DNA of 64,000 nucleotides from DAOTWC01 sp048499435 (lineage in GTDB: Bacteria > Chloroflexota > Anaerolineae > Aggregatilineales > Phototrophicaceae): NCBI GenBank assembly GCA_048499435.1, contig JASNZW010000004.1, forward strand, positions 186,001 through 250,000, written 5' to 3'. Below, one piece after another: positions 44,266-53,225 of this stretch. The first letter of the stretch is position 1; every line of letters begins with the position of its first letter. The position numbers and the translations under genes were made by a program. The notes under the pieces are model-generated. The model had not been told where the DNA came from. It did not search any database and saw only the letters and a program-made list of their open reading frames with translations.

Positions 44266-45621
44266 TCAGCCCAGGGCGCACAGCGGGTGCAGCGCGGCCA
44301 GCGCGGCGGCGCGCGCGTCGGCGGGGACCAGCGCCAGCAGGCCGCAGGCGCCGCTGTCGCCCACCAGCGCCGGCGTGACGCGCTCAGGGCGGAGGCCGGC
44401 GGCGGCCAGGGCCGCGCGGACGCGCTCGGCGGCGGCGGGCTGGTCGCAGATATCAGGCCCCAGGGCCAGCACCGGGGCTGTGCCGGCGTCCTCATGGGCG
44501 CGGCAGACAGCCTGCGCGCCGAAGGCGTCGTTCAGCGCCAGCAGCGCCAGGTTCAGGTCGCGACTGCCGACCACAAACAGCGTCTGCGCGCCTTCGGTGG
44601 CGGCCAGGGCGCGGATGCCCTGGCCAGCCAGGGCGGCGAGGCCGCCCGCCGCTGTCACGCCGGGGCCGCCCGCGCTCAGCAGGCGCGCGCGGTCGCCGGC
44701 GACCAGGCAGCGCAGGCTGCCGGGCGGCAGGTGGGCAGCGCGTACGGCCGTGCCGGGCGTGTCGGGGTGCGCCAGGCTGCGCAGCGTGACCGGCGTGCCG
44801 CGCTCCAGCGCCGGGCGCAGCGCCTGGGTGGCGGGAACGTCGGCGTTGAAACAGGCCAGCGCGTCGAGTTCGGTGGGCGACAGCGCCGTCAGCGGGCGCG
44901 CCGCCGGCAGCAGGTCGGGGTTGGCGGTGGTCAGGCCAGGGCCGCCGGACCACAGCCACAGCGCGTCGGCGTCGGCGGCAGCAGCCAGCAGCGCGCCGCT
45001 GTGCGCGGCCCCGCCGGGGGCCAGGCGCGTTAATTTGCCGTTGGGCGCGCCGCCGCTGCCGCCGTCGATCACCGGCAGATAGCCGTCCTCAATGCGCGCC
45101 AGCAGGCGGGCGGCGACGCGGGCGCGCGTGGCGGGCAGGTCAGGGGTCGCGGCGGCGTAAGCGTCATCGGTCACGATCAGTTCGCTGGCGCGCACCGCCG
45201 AGGCGCGCACGCCCCGGTGCTGAAGGTGGCTGGTGAGCAGGCGCGCGGTGAGGCGCTCGCCCAGGGCGGCGATGCTGGCGGCTTCGGCGGGGATCGGCGC
45301 GCGGTTGGCCAGCGAGCGCCCCAGCCAGCGGTAGGAATCGAGGATGTCGGTGATGTCCTGGATCAGCAGGCGGCGGTCGTTTTCGGCGCGGATGAGCGTG
45401 CGCGCCAGGCTCTGGTACTGTGACAGCAGCCGGTTGTACACGCGCGGATAGCTGCCGAGGCGGACGCTGTCCGCCAGCATAGCGGTGACATCCGCCGGCG
45501 CGCCAGTGATCGCCAGCGCCTGGCCGCCGGCCTGCTGCTGGATGAGCAATTCGGCAGCCTGTAGAATAGAGGGGCCATCGCGCAGCGCTGCCGGGCCGAA
45601 AGTGTGTGTAATGAGGGCCAT
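44266..45621 (-). CDS. Degenerate aspartokinase-like protein
   Basis: The 451-residue protein follows the aspartate kinase fold along its length: an N-terminal strand and helix, an E-L-I-V-T-D-D-A-Y-A-A-A segment (about 148-160), P-V-I-D-G-G-S-G-G, A-L-L-A-A-A-A-D-A-D-A-L-W-L-W with P-D-L-L-P-A-A-R-P-L (about 225-255), and two C-terminal ACT-like regions. The nucleotide and phosphate motifs are lost: K-F-G-G-T-S reads H-T-F-G-P-A-A, and G-R-G-G-S-D reads A-P-G-G-A-A-H. It is probably not an active kinase and may be a regulatory or sensing relative. ATG 45621 was chosen because the fold starts there. Confidence 0.65.
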   Translation of the reverse strand: MALITHTFGPAALRDGPSILQAAELLIQQQAGGQALAITGAPADVTAMLADSVRLGSYPRVYNRLLSQYQSLARTLIRAENDRRLLIQDITDILDSYRWLGRSLANRAPIPAEAASIAALGERLTARLLTSHLQHRGVRASAVRASELIVTDDAYAAATPDLPATRARVAARLLARIEDGYLPVIDGGSGGAPNGKLTRLAPGGAAHSGALLAAAADADALWLWSGGPGLTTANPDLLPAARPLTALSPTELDALACFNADVPATQALRPALERGTPVTLRSLAHPDTPGTAVRAAHLPPGSLRCLVAGDRARLLSAGGPGVTAAGGLAALAGQGIRALAATEGAQTLFVVGSRDLNLALLALNDAFGAQAVCRAHEDAGTAPVLALGPDICDQPAAAERVRAALAAAGLRPERVTPALVGDSGACGLLALVPADARAAALAALHPLCALG

Positions 45622-45751
45622 TGGCGGTGTTAACCTGTGCCGCTGTTCAGGCGCAGCGTAGCCGTGAAGTGGCAAACGTAGCACGAGTTGGGCGGGGCGT
45701 CAATGCGCAGTCAGCCGGAAGCGGCGGGGGCGAACAGCGAGAGGGGCGGTT

Positions 45752-46879
45752 ATGAAGAAGATTATCGTCGCGCCGGGGGCGTTCAAGCACAGCCTGACGG
45801 CCAGCGCCGCCGCCCAGGCTGTCGCAGCGGGGCTGCACCGGTCAGGGCTGGCGGCGGAGCTGCATCTCATGCCGATTGCCGACGGCGGCAACGGCACGCT
45901 GGACGCTTTTCTGGCGGGCGGCGGCGAGCGCGTGCCGGTCACGGTCGAGGACCCGGTCGGGCGGCCGGTTGAGGCGGCGTTTGCGCTGCTGCCAGACGGC
46001 AAAACAGCGGTGATCGAAATGGCGCTGGCGTCTGGCCTGGAGCTGCTGGACAGGCGGCAGCTTAACCCGCTGCGCGCCAGCACCTACGGCACAGGCCAAC
46101 TGCTGCAGGCGGCGCTGGCGCGCGGCGCGACGCGCGTGATCGTGGGCCTGGGCGGCAGCGCGACAGTGGACGGCGGCGCGGGCTGCGCGCAGGCGTTGGG
46201 CGTGAGCCTGCTTGACGCTTACGGCGTGGAGCTGCCGCGCGGCGGCGGCGGCCTGGAGCGCCTGTTCGTGATTGACCCGCAGAAGCTCGACCCGCGCTGG
46301 CGCGGCGTTGAGGTGCTGATCGCGGCGGACGTGACCAACCCCGCGCTGGGGCCGGACGGCGCGGCGGCGGTGTTTGGCCCGCAGAAGGGCGCGACACCGG
46401 AGCAGGCCGCGCTGCTGGAGCGCAATCTGAGCCACTTTTTCCGCGTGGTGAACGATCAACTGCGCGTGGATGTGCGCAGCGCGGCGGGCGGCGGCGCGGC
46501 GGGCGGACTCGGCGCCGGGCTGATGGCCTTTCTGGGCGGGCAGGTTAAATCCGGCATTGACCTGCTGCTGGCGTACAGCGGCTTCAGCGCGCTGCTGGCC
46601 GGGGCGGACCTGGTGGTGACGGGCGAGGGCCGCCTGGACGGGCAGACGCTGCAGGGCAAGGGGCCGCATGGCGTGGCGCTGCTGGCGCGCGAACACGGCG
46701 TGCCGACGGTGGCGCTGGTGGGCAGCCTGGAGCTGGACGACGCGGCGCTGCACCGTGCCGGGATACAGGCGGCGCTGCCGATTGTCAGCGGGCCGATGCC
46801 GCTGGAGCGCGCGCTGGACAACGCCGCTGAGCTGCTCGAACGGGCGGCGCTGCGCCTGGGGTATCTGCTGCAGGTTTAG
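45752..46879 (+). CDS. Glycerate kinase (GarK/GlxK type)
   Basis: A 375-residue type-II glycerate kinase, with A-P-G-A-F-K-H-S-L-T-A (about 7-17), A-D-G-G-N-G-T-L-D-A-F (about 44-54), G-L-G-G-S-A-T-V-D-G-G-A-G (about 132-144) and G-E-G-R-L-D-G-Q-T near 290-298. It phosphorylates D-glycerate, feeding 2-phosphoglycerate into glycolysis. GAGAGGGG before the ATG is a good ribosome binding site. It is transcribed convergently with the TIR-protein gene, 15 bases apart. Confidence 0.88.
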   Translation: MKKIIVAPGAFKHSLTASAAAQAVAAGLHRSGLAAELHLMPIADGGNGTLDAFLAGGGERVPVTVEDPVGRPVEAAFALLPDGKTAVIEMALASGLELLDRRQLNPLRASTYGTGQLLQAALARGATRVIVGLGGSATVDGGAGCAQALGVSLLDAYGVELPRGGGGLERLFVIDPQKLDPRWRGVEVLIAADVTNPALGPDGAAAVFGPQKGATPEQAALLERNLSHFFRVVNDQLRVDVRSAAGGGAAGGLGAGLMAFLGGQVKSGIDLLLAYSGFSALLAGADLVVTGEGRLDGQTLQGKGPHGVALLAREHGVPTVALVGSLELDDAALHRAGIQAALPIVSGPMPLERALDNAAELLERAALRLGYLLQV

Positions 46880-46894
46880 CTGGCGGCCGCCGGC

Positions 46895-47797
46895 TTACTG
46901 CTCGTCAACCAGCTCCAGGATGCGGGCGTGGAGCTGCGCCAGGCCGTCGGCGTACAGCTCGCGCGAGAAATCAATGTACTGGTAGCGGCGCACGGCGACC
47001 GGGCGCGCGCACCTGCCGATCATGATCGGGATGATCGGCTTCTTTTCTTCCTTGTAGAAGATGTACTCGTCGGCCACGTTTTCGGACGCGACCGAGTGTT
47101 CCGAGAGCATCAGCAGCATGGCGTTGCAGCTCATCAGCGCCTCTTCGATCGCGCGGTCCCACTTGTCGCCGCTTCGGATGCCGGCCCGGTCAATCCAGAT
47201 ATCCACGTTGTTGTTTCCCAGGCGCTGCTGAAGGTGCTCGACCAGTTGGCTGACGAACTCGCGGTCGCGGCTGGAATAGCTGGTGAACAGGCGAAAGCGG
47301 CGGGCCGGGCCGCGCCGGTTCTGCCGGTTCTGTTCGATCTGCCGGTTGGCGTCCAGGTTTTCGATGGTGCGCTGCGACATCAGGCTGGCCAGGTGCGGGC
47401 TGATGCGTGTGGCCTTCTTGAAGGCGCGGCGGTCCACCTCAAGCAGGATGCAGGGCGCGGTGGTGACGACATCGGCGCTGCGCGGGGCGTTGAGCACCAG
47501 CGCCATCTCGCCGAAGAACTCGCCCGCGCCTTTGGTGGCCAGCAGCTCTTTCGTTCCGCTGCGCTCGATCTGCTTATGGATGGCGACTTCGCCGCTGGCG
47601 ATCACGTAGAAGCGGTCTTCCTCGCTGCCTTCAACGCACAGCGTCACGCCGGGGGGGTAGGTCTCGACGGTGAACTGCCCCAGCAGGGCCGCGGCGGCCT
47701 GCAGCAGGTCTTCGATGTTGCTTTTCGTCAGGTCCGGGCTGTCAGCCTGCAGGCCGGCCAGCACGCTGCTGATTATGGCGGAGATAGCGTCGCGCAT
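46895..47797 (-). CDS. Cyclic-nucleotide-binding/TIR protein, PycTIR-like
   Basis: The 300-residue protein has a cyclic-nucleotide-binding domain (about 30-140) with a complete phosphate-binding cassette (E-F-F-G-E-M-A-L-V-L-N-A-P-R-S-A, Glu97 and Arg106), and a TIR domain (about 167-295: F-R-L-F-T-S-Y-S-S-R-D, W-I-D-R-A-G-I, W-D-R-A-I-E-E-A-L with Glu218/Glu219, L-L-M-L-S-E-H-S). This domain order matches the PycTIR effector of Pycsar phage defence, in which a cyclic mononucleotide activates a TIR NADase. No nucleotide cyclase gene is adjacent, so it is an orphan candidate effector or a signalling protein. GGAGGGGG precedes the ATG. Confidence 0.78.
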   Translation of the reverse strand: MRDAISAIISSVLAGLQADSPDLTKSNIEDLLQAAAALLGQFTVETYPPGVTLCVEGSEEDRFYVIASGEVAIHKQIERSGTKELLATKGAGEFFGEMALVLNAPRSADVVTTAPCILLEVDRRAFKKATRISPHLASLMSQRTIENLDANRQIEQNRQNRRGPARRFRLFTSYSSRDREFVSQLVEHLQQRLGNNNVDIWIDRAGIRSGDKWDRAIEEALMSCNAMLLMLSEHSVASENVADEYIFYKEEKKPIIPIMIGRCARPVAVRRYQYIDFSRELYADGLAQLHARILELVDEQ

Positions 47798-47867
47798 AGA
47801 TGCCCCCTCCTGTGTCGTCTTCTATTATACGCCAATGTGCGCGGGTTGAGTGATGGACGGCGCGGTG

Positions 47868-49754
47868 TTAATCGAGCGCGGCTTTGACAGCCTCGGCCAG
47901 CCGCGCGTTGATGCCGGGCACGGCGCACAGGTCCTCGATGGACGCTTTACGGATGGCGTCCAGCGAGTTATCGAAGTGTTTTAACAGCGCTTTGCGTTTG
48001 GCCGGGCCGATGCCAGGGGCGGTTTCCAGGCGGCTGGCCATACCCTGTTTCTGGCGCTGGCGGCGGTGGCTGGTGATGGCGAAGCGGTGCGCCTCGTCGC
48101 GCACGCGCTGCACCAGATACAGCGCCTGGCTGCGGCGCGGCAGCACGACCGCGTCGCGCCGGTCGGGCAGGTACAGTTCCTCGAACTGTTTCGCCAGCCC
48201 GACGACCGGGACCTGGGCGAACAGGCCGAACTCGCGCAGCACCTCAACGGCGACGTTGAGCTGGCCTTTGCCGCCGTCTACGATCAGCAGGTCCGGCAGC
48301 AGGCGCCAGGTTTCGTCGGGGTCGGCGCTGCCAGGCGCGACCTGCGTCGGGCTGTCCAGCGCCTGACGGTGGCGGTTGAAGCGGCGCGTGAGGGCCTCGC
48401 GCATGGACTGGTAATCGTCGGAGCCGCTGTGGCTGATGGTGCGGATATTGAAGCGGCGGTACTCGGCTTTGCGCGGCGCGCCCTGGGTAAACACGACGCG
48501 GCTGGCGACGATGGCCGTGCCCTGCGTCGTGCTGATGTCGTAGCACTCGATGCGGTTGGGGATGCGCGGCAGCGCCAGCGCCGTGCGCAGCTCGGCCAGG
48601 GCTTCCTCGTGGCGCGTGGTGTCGGCTTCCCACTGGGCACGCATCATGCGCAGCGCTTCGGCGGCGTTTTCCTGGGCCACCCTGACCAGGTCGCGCTTGC
48701 CGCCGCGCTGCGGCACGGTGATCGTGACCCGGCTGCCGCTGCGCTTGTCCTTCAGCCACTGTTCGATGATGCGCGCTTCCTCCACTTCCTGCGGCAGAAT
48801 CAGGTCGCGCGGGATTTCGGGCGCGTCGTCGTAGAAGCGCTTGATGAAGGTTTGCAGCACGATCTCGTCGCTCTCGTCCGCCGCGCCGCCCAGCACGTGC
48901 GCGTCGCTGCCGATGAGCTTGCCGTTGCGGACGAACAGAATCTGCACGACGGCCTCGTCCTTGTCGCGCGCCAGGGCGATCACGTCGTGGTCGGTGAGGC
49001 TGCTGCCGACCGCCTTGTGGCGCTGGGTGATGAACTCAATCGCCTTGAGCTGGTCGCGCAGCGAGGCGGCGCGCTCGAAATCCAGGTTTTCGGAGGCCGC
49101 CAGCATCTCAGTTGTGAGGCGTTCAACGACGCCTTCGGCGTGCCCGCTGAGGACGGCCATCAGTTCCTCGATCATGCGGCGGTACTGCTGCTGGTTCACC
49201 GCGCCGATGCAGGGCGCGCAGCACAGCCTGATGTCGTAGAACAGGCAGGCGCGCGCGTCGGTTCCAGTGATGTCGCGGTCGCAGGTGAGGTATGGGAAGG
49301 CTTTGCGCAGCGTTTGCAGCGTGTCCTGCACCGCCCACATGGCGACGTAGGGGCCGAAGTAGCGGCTGCCGTCGCGCACGACGCGGCGCGTCACCTCCAC
49401 TTTGGGGAATGGGTCCTGCCAGTTGATCTTAATGTACGGGTAGCGCTTGTCATCTTTAAGGCTGATGTTAAAGCGCGGCTGGTAGCGCTTGATGAGCGTC
49501 TCTTCGAGGATCAGCGCCTTGACTTCGTTCTGCTCTACGATGTACTCGATATCAACGATGTTCTGGCGCAGGCGCAGCGTTTTGTCACTGCTCTCGGCGC
49601 TGGCGTTGAAGTAGCTGCGAACGCGGCTGCGCAGGCGTTTCGCCTTGCCGACGTAAATCACTGTGCCGGCGGCGTCTTTCATCAGGTAGACGCCGGGCTT
49701 CTGCGGCAGATTTCTGAGAATCGTCTGAATGTGTTCGGACGGCGTGAAAGTCAT
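47868..49754 (-). CDS. uvrC: Excinuclease ABC subunit C
   Basis: A 628-residue UvrC of normal length: GIY-YIG nuclease domain (about 15-95, G-V-Y-L-M-K-D with V-I-Y-V-G-K-A-K-R-L), a Cys-containing region, the UVR motif (about 205-240), the RNase H-like second nuclease domain (about 375-545, D-L-L-I-V-D-G-G-K-G-Q-L) and two helix-hairpin-helix motifs at the end (P-G-I-G-P-A-K-R-K-A-L and P-G-I-N-A-R-L). It makes both incisions in nucleotide excision repair with UvrA and UvrB, which are encoded elsewhere. Confidence 0.93.
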   Translation of the reverse strand: MTFTPSEHIQTILRNLPQKPGVYLMKDAAGTVIYVGKAKRLRSRVRSYFNASAESSDKTLRLRQNIVDIEYIVEQNEVKALILEETLIKRYQPRFNISLKDDKRYPYIKINWQDPFPKVEVTRRVVRDGSRYFGPYVAMWAVQDTLQTLRKAFPYLTCDRDITGTDARACLFYDIRLCCAPCIGAVNQQQYRRMIEELMAVLSGHAEGVVERLTTEMLAASENLDFERAASLRDQLKAIEFITQRHKAVGSSLTDHDVIALARDKDEAVVQILFVRNGKLIGSDAHVLGGAADESDEIVLQTFIKRFYDDAPEIPRDLILPQEVEEARIIEQWLKDKRSGSRVTITVPQRGGKRDLVRVAQENAAEALRMMRAQWEADTTRHEEALAELRTALALPRIPNRIECYDISTTQGTAIVASRVVFTQGAPRKAEYRRFNIRTISHSGSDDYQSMREALTRRFNRHRQALDSPTQVAPGSADPDETWRLLPDLLIVDGGKGQLNVAVEVLREFGLFAQVPVVGLAKQFEELYLPDRRDAVVLPRRSQALYLVQRVRDEAHRFAITSHRRQRQKQGMASRLETAPGIGPAKRKALLKHFDNSLDAIRKASIEDLCAVPGINARLAEAVKAALD

Positions 49755-49925
49755 GGCGAATCGCTGGCTGGCAGCCGGGGTGCGCCGCTGGCTGCGTATC
49801 TGGACGGAATGTGTGTTCTATTGTACCGGTCGGCGGGGGGAATTGCCACACCCCGGCGGCGGGCGCGCCCACAGGGCGGCACTCACTTTTTTGAGCTGAC
49901 AGCCGACAACTGATCGCTGACAGCT

Positions 49926-51674
49926 TCACTGTGGCAGCGGGTGCTGGCCGAAGAAATCCCAGATTACTTCGCTGGCGTGAATGTCCAGGTTGACGCTGCC
50001 GCCTGTTTCCGGCTGAATGACGCCGGGCACGCCGGGCCAGTTGTGGCCGCCGCCGATAATCCCATAAAACACCAGCGCGCCGCGCCCTGCGCAGCCAGTC
50101 AGTGTGAGCAGGCGCACCTGCGTCGCCGGGGATGGTTCGCCCGGCGGCAGGTCGGTTTGTGTGATGTTATCGAGTGAGCAGCCGTTGTGCTGTGCCCAGT
50201 ATGCGATGGTGTCGCTGACGGGCAGGGTGTTGTAGAAGGTGGCGTTGTTGATCGTCTGTGTGCGCCCTTCCCAGGGGATAATGCTGTCGAGCGTGCCGTG
50301 AATGAACAGGATAGGCACAGGCGCGGTGTCCTCGCACAGCGGGCGCAGGCCGAAAAAGGCGCTCGCGCCGACCGCCGCGTAGGCGGCGAAGGTGTCCGGG
50401 GCCTCGCAGGCCACGCGCTGTGTCATAAAGCCGCCGTTCGAGAAGCCGGCAAGGTAAGCGCGCGCCCGGTCAATGTTGAAGTCAAGCGCCAGGTCGTCAA
50501 GCAGCGTTTGTAAAAAGTCGGTGTCATCAACACCGGTCTGCTCAAAGATGGCGATGCCGCGCACATAGTTCCAGCCCTGGTTGACGCCGTCAGGGTAGAC
50601 GGCGATGAAGCCGTGTTCCTCAGCGACTGGGTTGAAGTCCGTGACAGCGGCCATGCCCGCGCCCGTTCCCGGACGCCCATGCAGCGCCACCACCACCGGC
50701 GTCGCCTGCGCCGGGTCATAGCTGCGCGGCACGTAGACCGTGTAGCTGCGCGGGCGGCCCAGGTATGGCTCTGGCTGGCTGCCCGGCCAGTCGTCCGCGC
50801 CGGCGAAGAACGCGGTCACGACGTCTGTCGCGTCAATGCTGGTCTGGTTGAGCTGATACGCGCCGCTGCGCGGCCAGCCGCCCCCGCCGCCGGTGATCTG
50901 CTGGTAAGCGGTGCGGGTGCGGCCCTGGCACGCCAGATAGACCACTGCGCCGTCGCCCAGCACCGTGTGGCCGGCGTTGACACAGCGGCTGCGTTCCAGC
51001 CAGAAGGCCAGCGTTTCCTGAAAGCCGAGGATGTAAAACGGGCCGCTGCTGCCGCTGGCGACGCGCCCGTCGGGCGGAAAAGCGGCGTCGGCGGTGCCGT
51101 GCAGCAGCAGCAGGTTGACCGGCGCGGCGGGGCTTTCGGCGCACTGCGCGCGCTGGAAGTCCCACATCAGCGCGCCGACGACAGCCACGCCCGCGAAGCG
51201 CTGCGGCTGTTCACACGCCAGCCGGAAGGCCAGCGTGCCGCCGCTGCCGACGCCGGTCAGGTAGACGCGGTTCGGGTCGGCTGCGCCGGACGCGATCAGC
51301 CGGTCGGCCAGCGCCAGGATAAACCCGGCATCATCCCGCGGCGCGCCCGCGTCCAGCCCGGCGGCGGTGCGGCCGTCGTCCCAGGTGAGGCCGGCGCTGT
51401 CGGGAAAAACAGCGATAAAACCCTGCGCGTCAGCGGCCTGGTCCAGCCCGGTCAGGGCGGCCAGCGCGCGGCCCGATGAGGCGGCGGCGTGCAGCGCGAT
51501 CAGCAGCGGGGCCGGCTCGTCCGGCAGCGCCGCCGGCGTGTGAATGTAATAGGTGCGTGTCAGGCCGTCGTGAACCAGCGCGCCGCGGCCGGCAGCGGGT
51601 TCGGTCTGGGCGCTGACCCCGGTGGCCAGCAGGCTCAGCAGCAGGGCCGCTGTTGTGATGGCGGTCAGACGCAT
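49926..51674 (-). CDS. Exported tandem esterase of the LpqC/feruloyl esterase type
   Basis: A 582-residue secreted protein (signal peptide about 1-22) with two alpha/beta-hydrolase domains of the LpqC/PHB-depolymerase-like type. The second (about 305-575) has the full set: nucleophile Ser in G-F-S-N-G-G, Asp in H-G-T-L-D-S, His in G-G-G-H-N-W-P-G. In the first (about 35-290) the nucleophile loop reads G-V-G-S-G-G and the His position reads G-G-G-G-G-W-P, so the catalytic His is missing. It probably hydrolyses polymer or plant-derived esters outside the cell, with the first domain serving as a binding or structural part. Confidence 0.8.
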   Translation of the reverse strand: MRLTAITTAALLLSLLATGVSAQTEPAAGRGALVHDGLTRTYYIHTPAALPDEPAPLLIALHAAASSGRALAALTGLDQAADAQGFIAVFPDSAGLTWDDGRTAAGLDAGAPRDDAGFILALADRLIASGAADPNRVYLTGVGSGGTLAFRLACEQPQRFAGVAVVGALMWDFQRAQCAESPAAPVNLLLLHGTADAAFPPDGRVASGSSGPFYILGFQETLAFWLERSRCVNAGHTVLGDGAVVYLACQGRTRTAYQQITGGGGGWPRSGAYQLNQTSIDATDVVTAFFAGADDWPGSQPEPYLGRPRSYTVYVPRSYDPAQATPVVVALHGRPGTGAGMAAVTDFNPVAEEHGFIAVYPDGVNQGWNYVRGIAIFEQTGVDDTDFLQTLLDDLALDFNIDRARAYLAGFSNGGFMTQRVACEAPDTFAAYAAVGASAFFGLRPLCEDTAPVPILFIHGTLDSIIPWEGRTQTINNATFYNTLPVSDTIAYWAQHNGCSLDNITQTDLPPGEPSPATQVRLLTLTGCAGRGALVFYGIIGGGHNWPGVPGVIQPETGGSVNLDIHASEVIWDFFGQHPLPQ

Positions 51675-51783
51675 GAGGGGGGTCCTTTCCTGGCGGCGGG
51701 CGACGGATACACTTAAATATCGCCCGAACGGGCGCGGCGTTCAAACTTCGCCGCGCGGGTCCAATCTGCCACGCGCGGGAGTG

Positions 51784-51792
51784 TGCTATAAT
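51784..51792 (+). promoter_or_regulatory. Extended -10 promoter of the division and cell-wall cluster
   Basis: TGC-TATAAT is a perfect extended -10 element (TG at 51784-51785, TATAAT 51787-51792), 28 bases before the rsmH start. No convincing -35 box was seen, as is allowed for extended -10 promoters. Confidence 0.55.
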
Positions 51793-51819
51793 CGCGCTCA
51801 GGTTGGGTCGGGATGTATT

Positions 51820-52746
51820 ATGTTGGCGATGGCTCATCATATTCCGGTGTTGATGGAATCTGTTACGCGGCTGCTGCTGCCGGCGGCGCGCGTTGTTGAT
51901 GGCACGGTGGGCGCGGGCGGCCACGCGCGGGCGCTGCTGGAAGGTGGGGCGGGGGCCGTGCTGGGCCTGGACCTCGACGCGGACGCGCTGACGCTGGCGC
52001 AGGCGGCGCTGGAACCTTACGGCGGGCGGGCGCAGCTCGCGCGCGCCAGCTATGCGAATATGGCGGCGGAGGCCGCGCGCATCGGCTGGGATCAGGTGGA
52101 CGCGGTGCTGCTGGACCTGGGGCTGTCGTCTATGCAGCTCGACACGCCGCAGCGCGGCTTCGCCTTCAGCGCCGACGGCCCGCTGGACATGCGCTTCGAC
52201 CAGTCAGGCGACCGGCCCACCGCCGCCGAGCTGGTCAATCACCTGGATGAGCGCGAGCTGGCGGCGCTGTTCCGCGATTACGGCGAGGACCCGCACAGCC
52301 GCCGGCTGGCGCGGGCGGTGGTACAGGCGCGCCCGTTCACGACGACCGGCCAGCTTGCCGAGGCTATCGCGCGGGCGGTGCCGCGCCGCCCTGGCGACCA
52401 CCTGCACCCGGCGACGCTGGCGTTTCAGGCGCTGCGCATCGCCGTCAACGACGAGCTGGAGACGGTGCGGCGGGCGCTGCCGGCGGCGGTGGACCTGCTG
52501 CGGCCCGGCGGCCGGCTGGCGGTGATCAGCTTTCACAGCCTGGAGGACCGCATCGTCAAGCAGTTTTTCAAACTGGCCAGCACCGGCTGCATCTGCCCGC
52601 CGCAGGTTCCCGTGTGCGTGTGCGGCCACCGCGCCAGCGTGCGGCTGCTGACGCGCAAGCCAGTTATGGCGGACGCCGACGAAGTGGCGCGCAACCCGCG
52701 CAGCCGCAGCGCCCGGCTGCGCGTGGTCGAGAGGCTGGCCCTGTGA
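51820..52746 (+). CDS. rsmH: 16S rRNA (cytosine1402-N4)-methyltransferase
   Basis: Starting at ATG 51820 (ATG 51829 is equally possible) the protein has 308 residues. It has the family start H-H-I-P-V-L-M-E-S-V, the SAM motif D-G-T-V-G-A-G-G-H-A (about 27-36), D-L-G-L-S-S and R-L-A-V-I-S-F-H-S-L-E-D-R-I-V-K near 230-245. It methylates C1402 of 16S rRNA. As in many bacteria it heads the division and cell-wall cluster, but mraZ, usually just upstream, is absent here. Its stop codon overlaps the next start (GTGA). Confidence 0.93.
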   Translation: MLAMAHHIPVLMESVTRLLLPAARVVDGTVGAGGHARALLEGGAGAVLGLDLDADALTLAQAALEPYGGRAQLARASYANMAAEAARIGWDQVDAVLLDLGLSSMQLDTPQRGFAFSADGPLDMRFDQSGDRPTAAELVNHLDERELAALFRDYGEDPHSRRLARAVVQARPFTTTGQLAEAIARAVPRRPGDHLHPATLAFQALRIAVNDELETVRRALPAAVDLLRPGGRLAVISFHSLEDRIVKQFFKLASTGCICPPQVPVCVCGHRASVRLLTRKPVMADADEVARNPRSRSARLRVVERLAL

Positions 52747-53225
52747 GATCGTCGCAGAGCTGGTTACAGCACGCGCTGCGACGCACGCCCTGGCGCACCC
52801 AGCGCCAGGCGCTGGCGCTGGCGGCGCTGGCGTTCTTCGTGGCGCTGATTATCGGCGCGCTGTACCTGGCGCAGGCGGCGGCGGTCGCCACGCTGGGCCG
52901 CCAGCTTGAGGAACAGATCATCGTGCGCAACCGCATGGAGCAGACCAACGAGCGGCTGCGGGCCGAGATCGCCCGCCTGCAGAGCATGGCGCGCCTGTTC
53001 GAGCGCGCGCGCGAACTGGGTTTCGCCCAGGCGGAACGCGGCGATATTGAGTACCTGGTGATCCCCGGCTACGACCCGGCGGCGCGCGCGGCGGCGGTGC
53101 CCCTGCCGGCGGCCCCGACGCCAGTGCCTGTTTACGACGAGTCGTTCCTGGGCTGGCTGCAGGAACAGTGGGATGCGTTCACGCGGCAGCGGAACCCGGT
53201 TGTTATCGTAGAGGAGGCCCCATGA
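52743..53225 (+). CDS. ftsL: FtsL-like divisome protein
   Basis: A 160-residue protein with a basic cytoplasmic N-terminus, one membrane segment (about 26-47) and a leucine-zipper-like coiled-coil (about 50-85) followed by a Pro/Ala-rich outer part. This is the topology of FtsL/DivIC, and the gene lies in the ftsL position between rsmH and ftsI. The GTG start overlaps the rsmH stop, and its stop overlaps the ftsI start (ATGA). It should help to assemble the FtsQLB complex at the division site. Sequence identity in this family is low, so the call rests on topology and position. Confidence 0.75.
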   Translation: MRSSQSWLQHALRRTPWRTQRQALALAALAFFVALIIGALYLAQAAAVATLGRQLEEQIIVRNRMEQTNERLRAEIARLQSMARLFERARELGFAQAERGDIEYLVIPGYDPAARAAAVPLPAAPTPVPVYDESFLGWLQEQWDAFTRQRNPVVIVEEAP

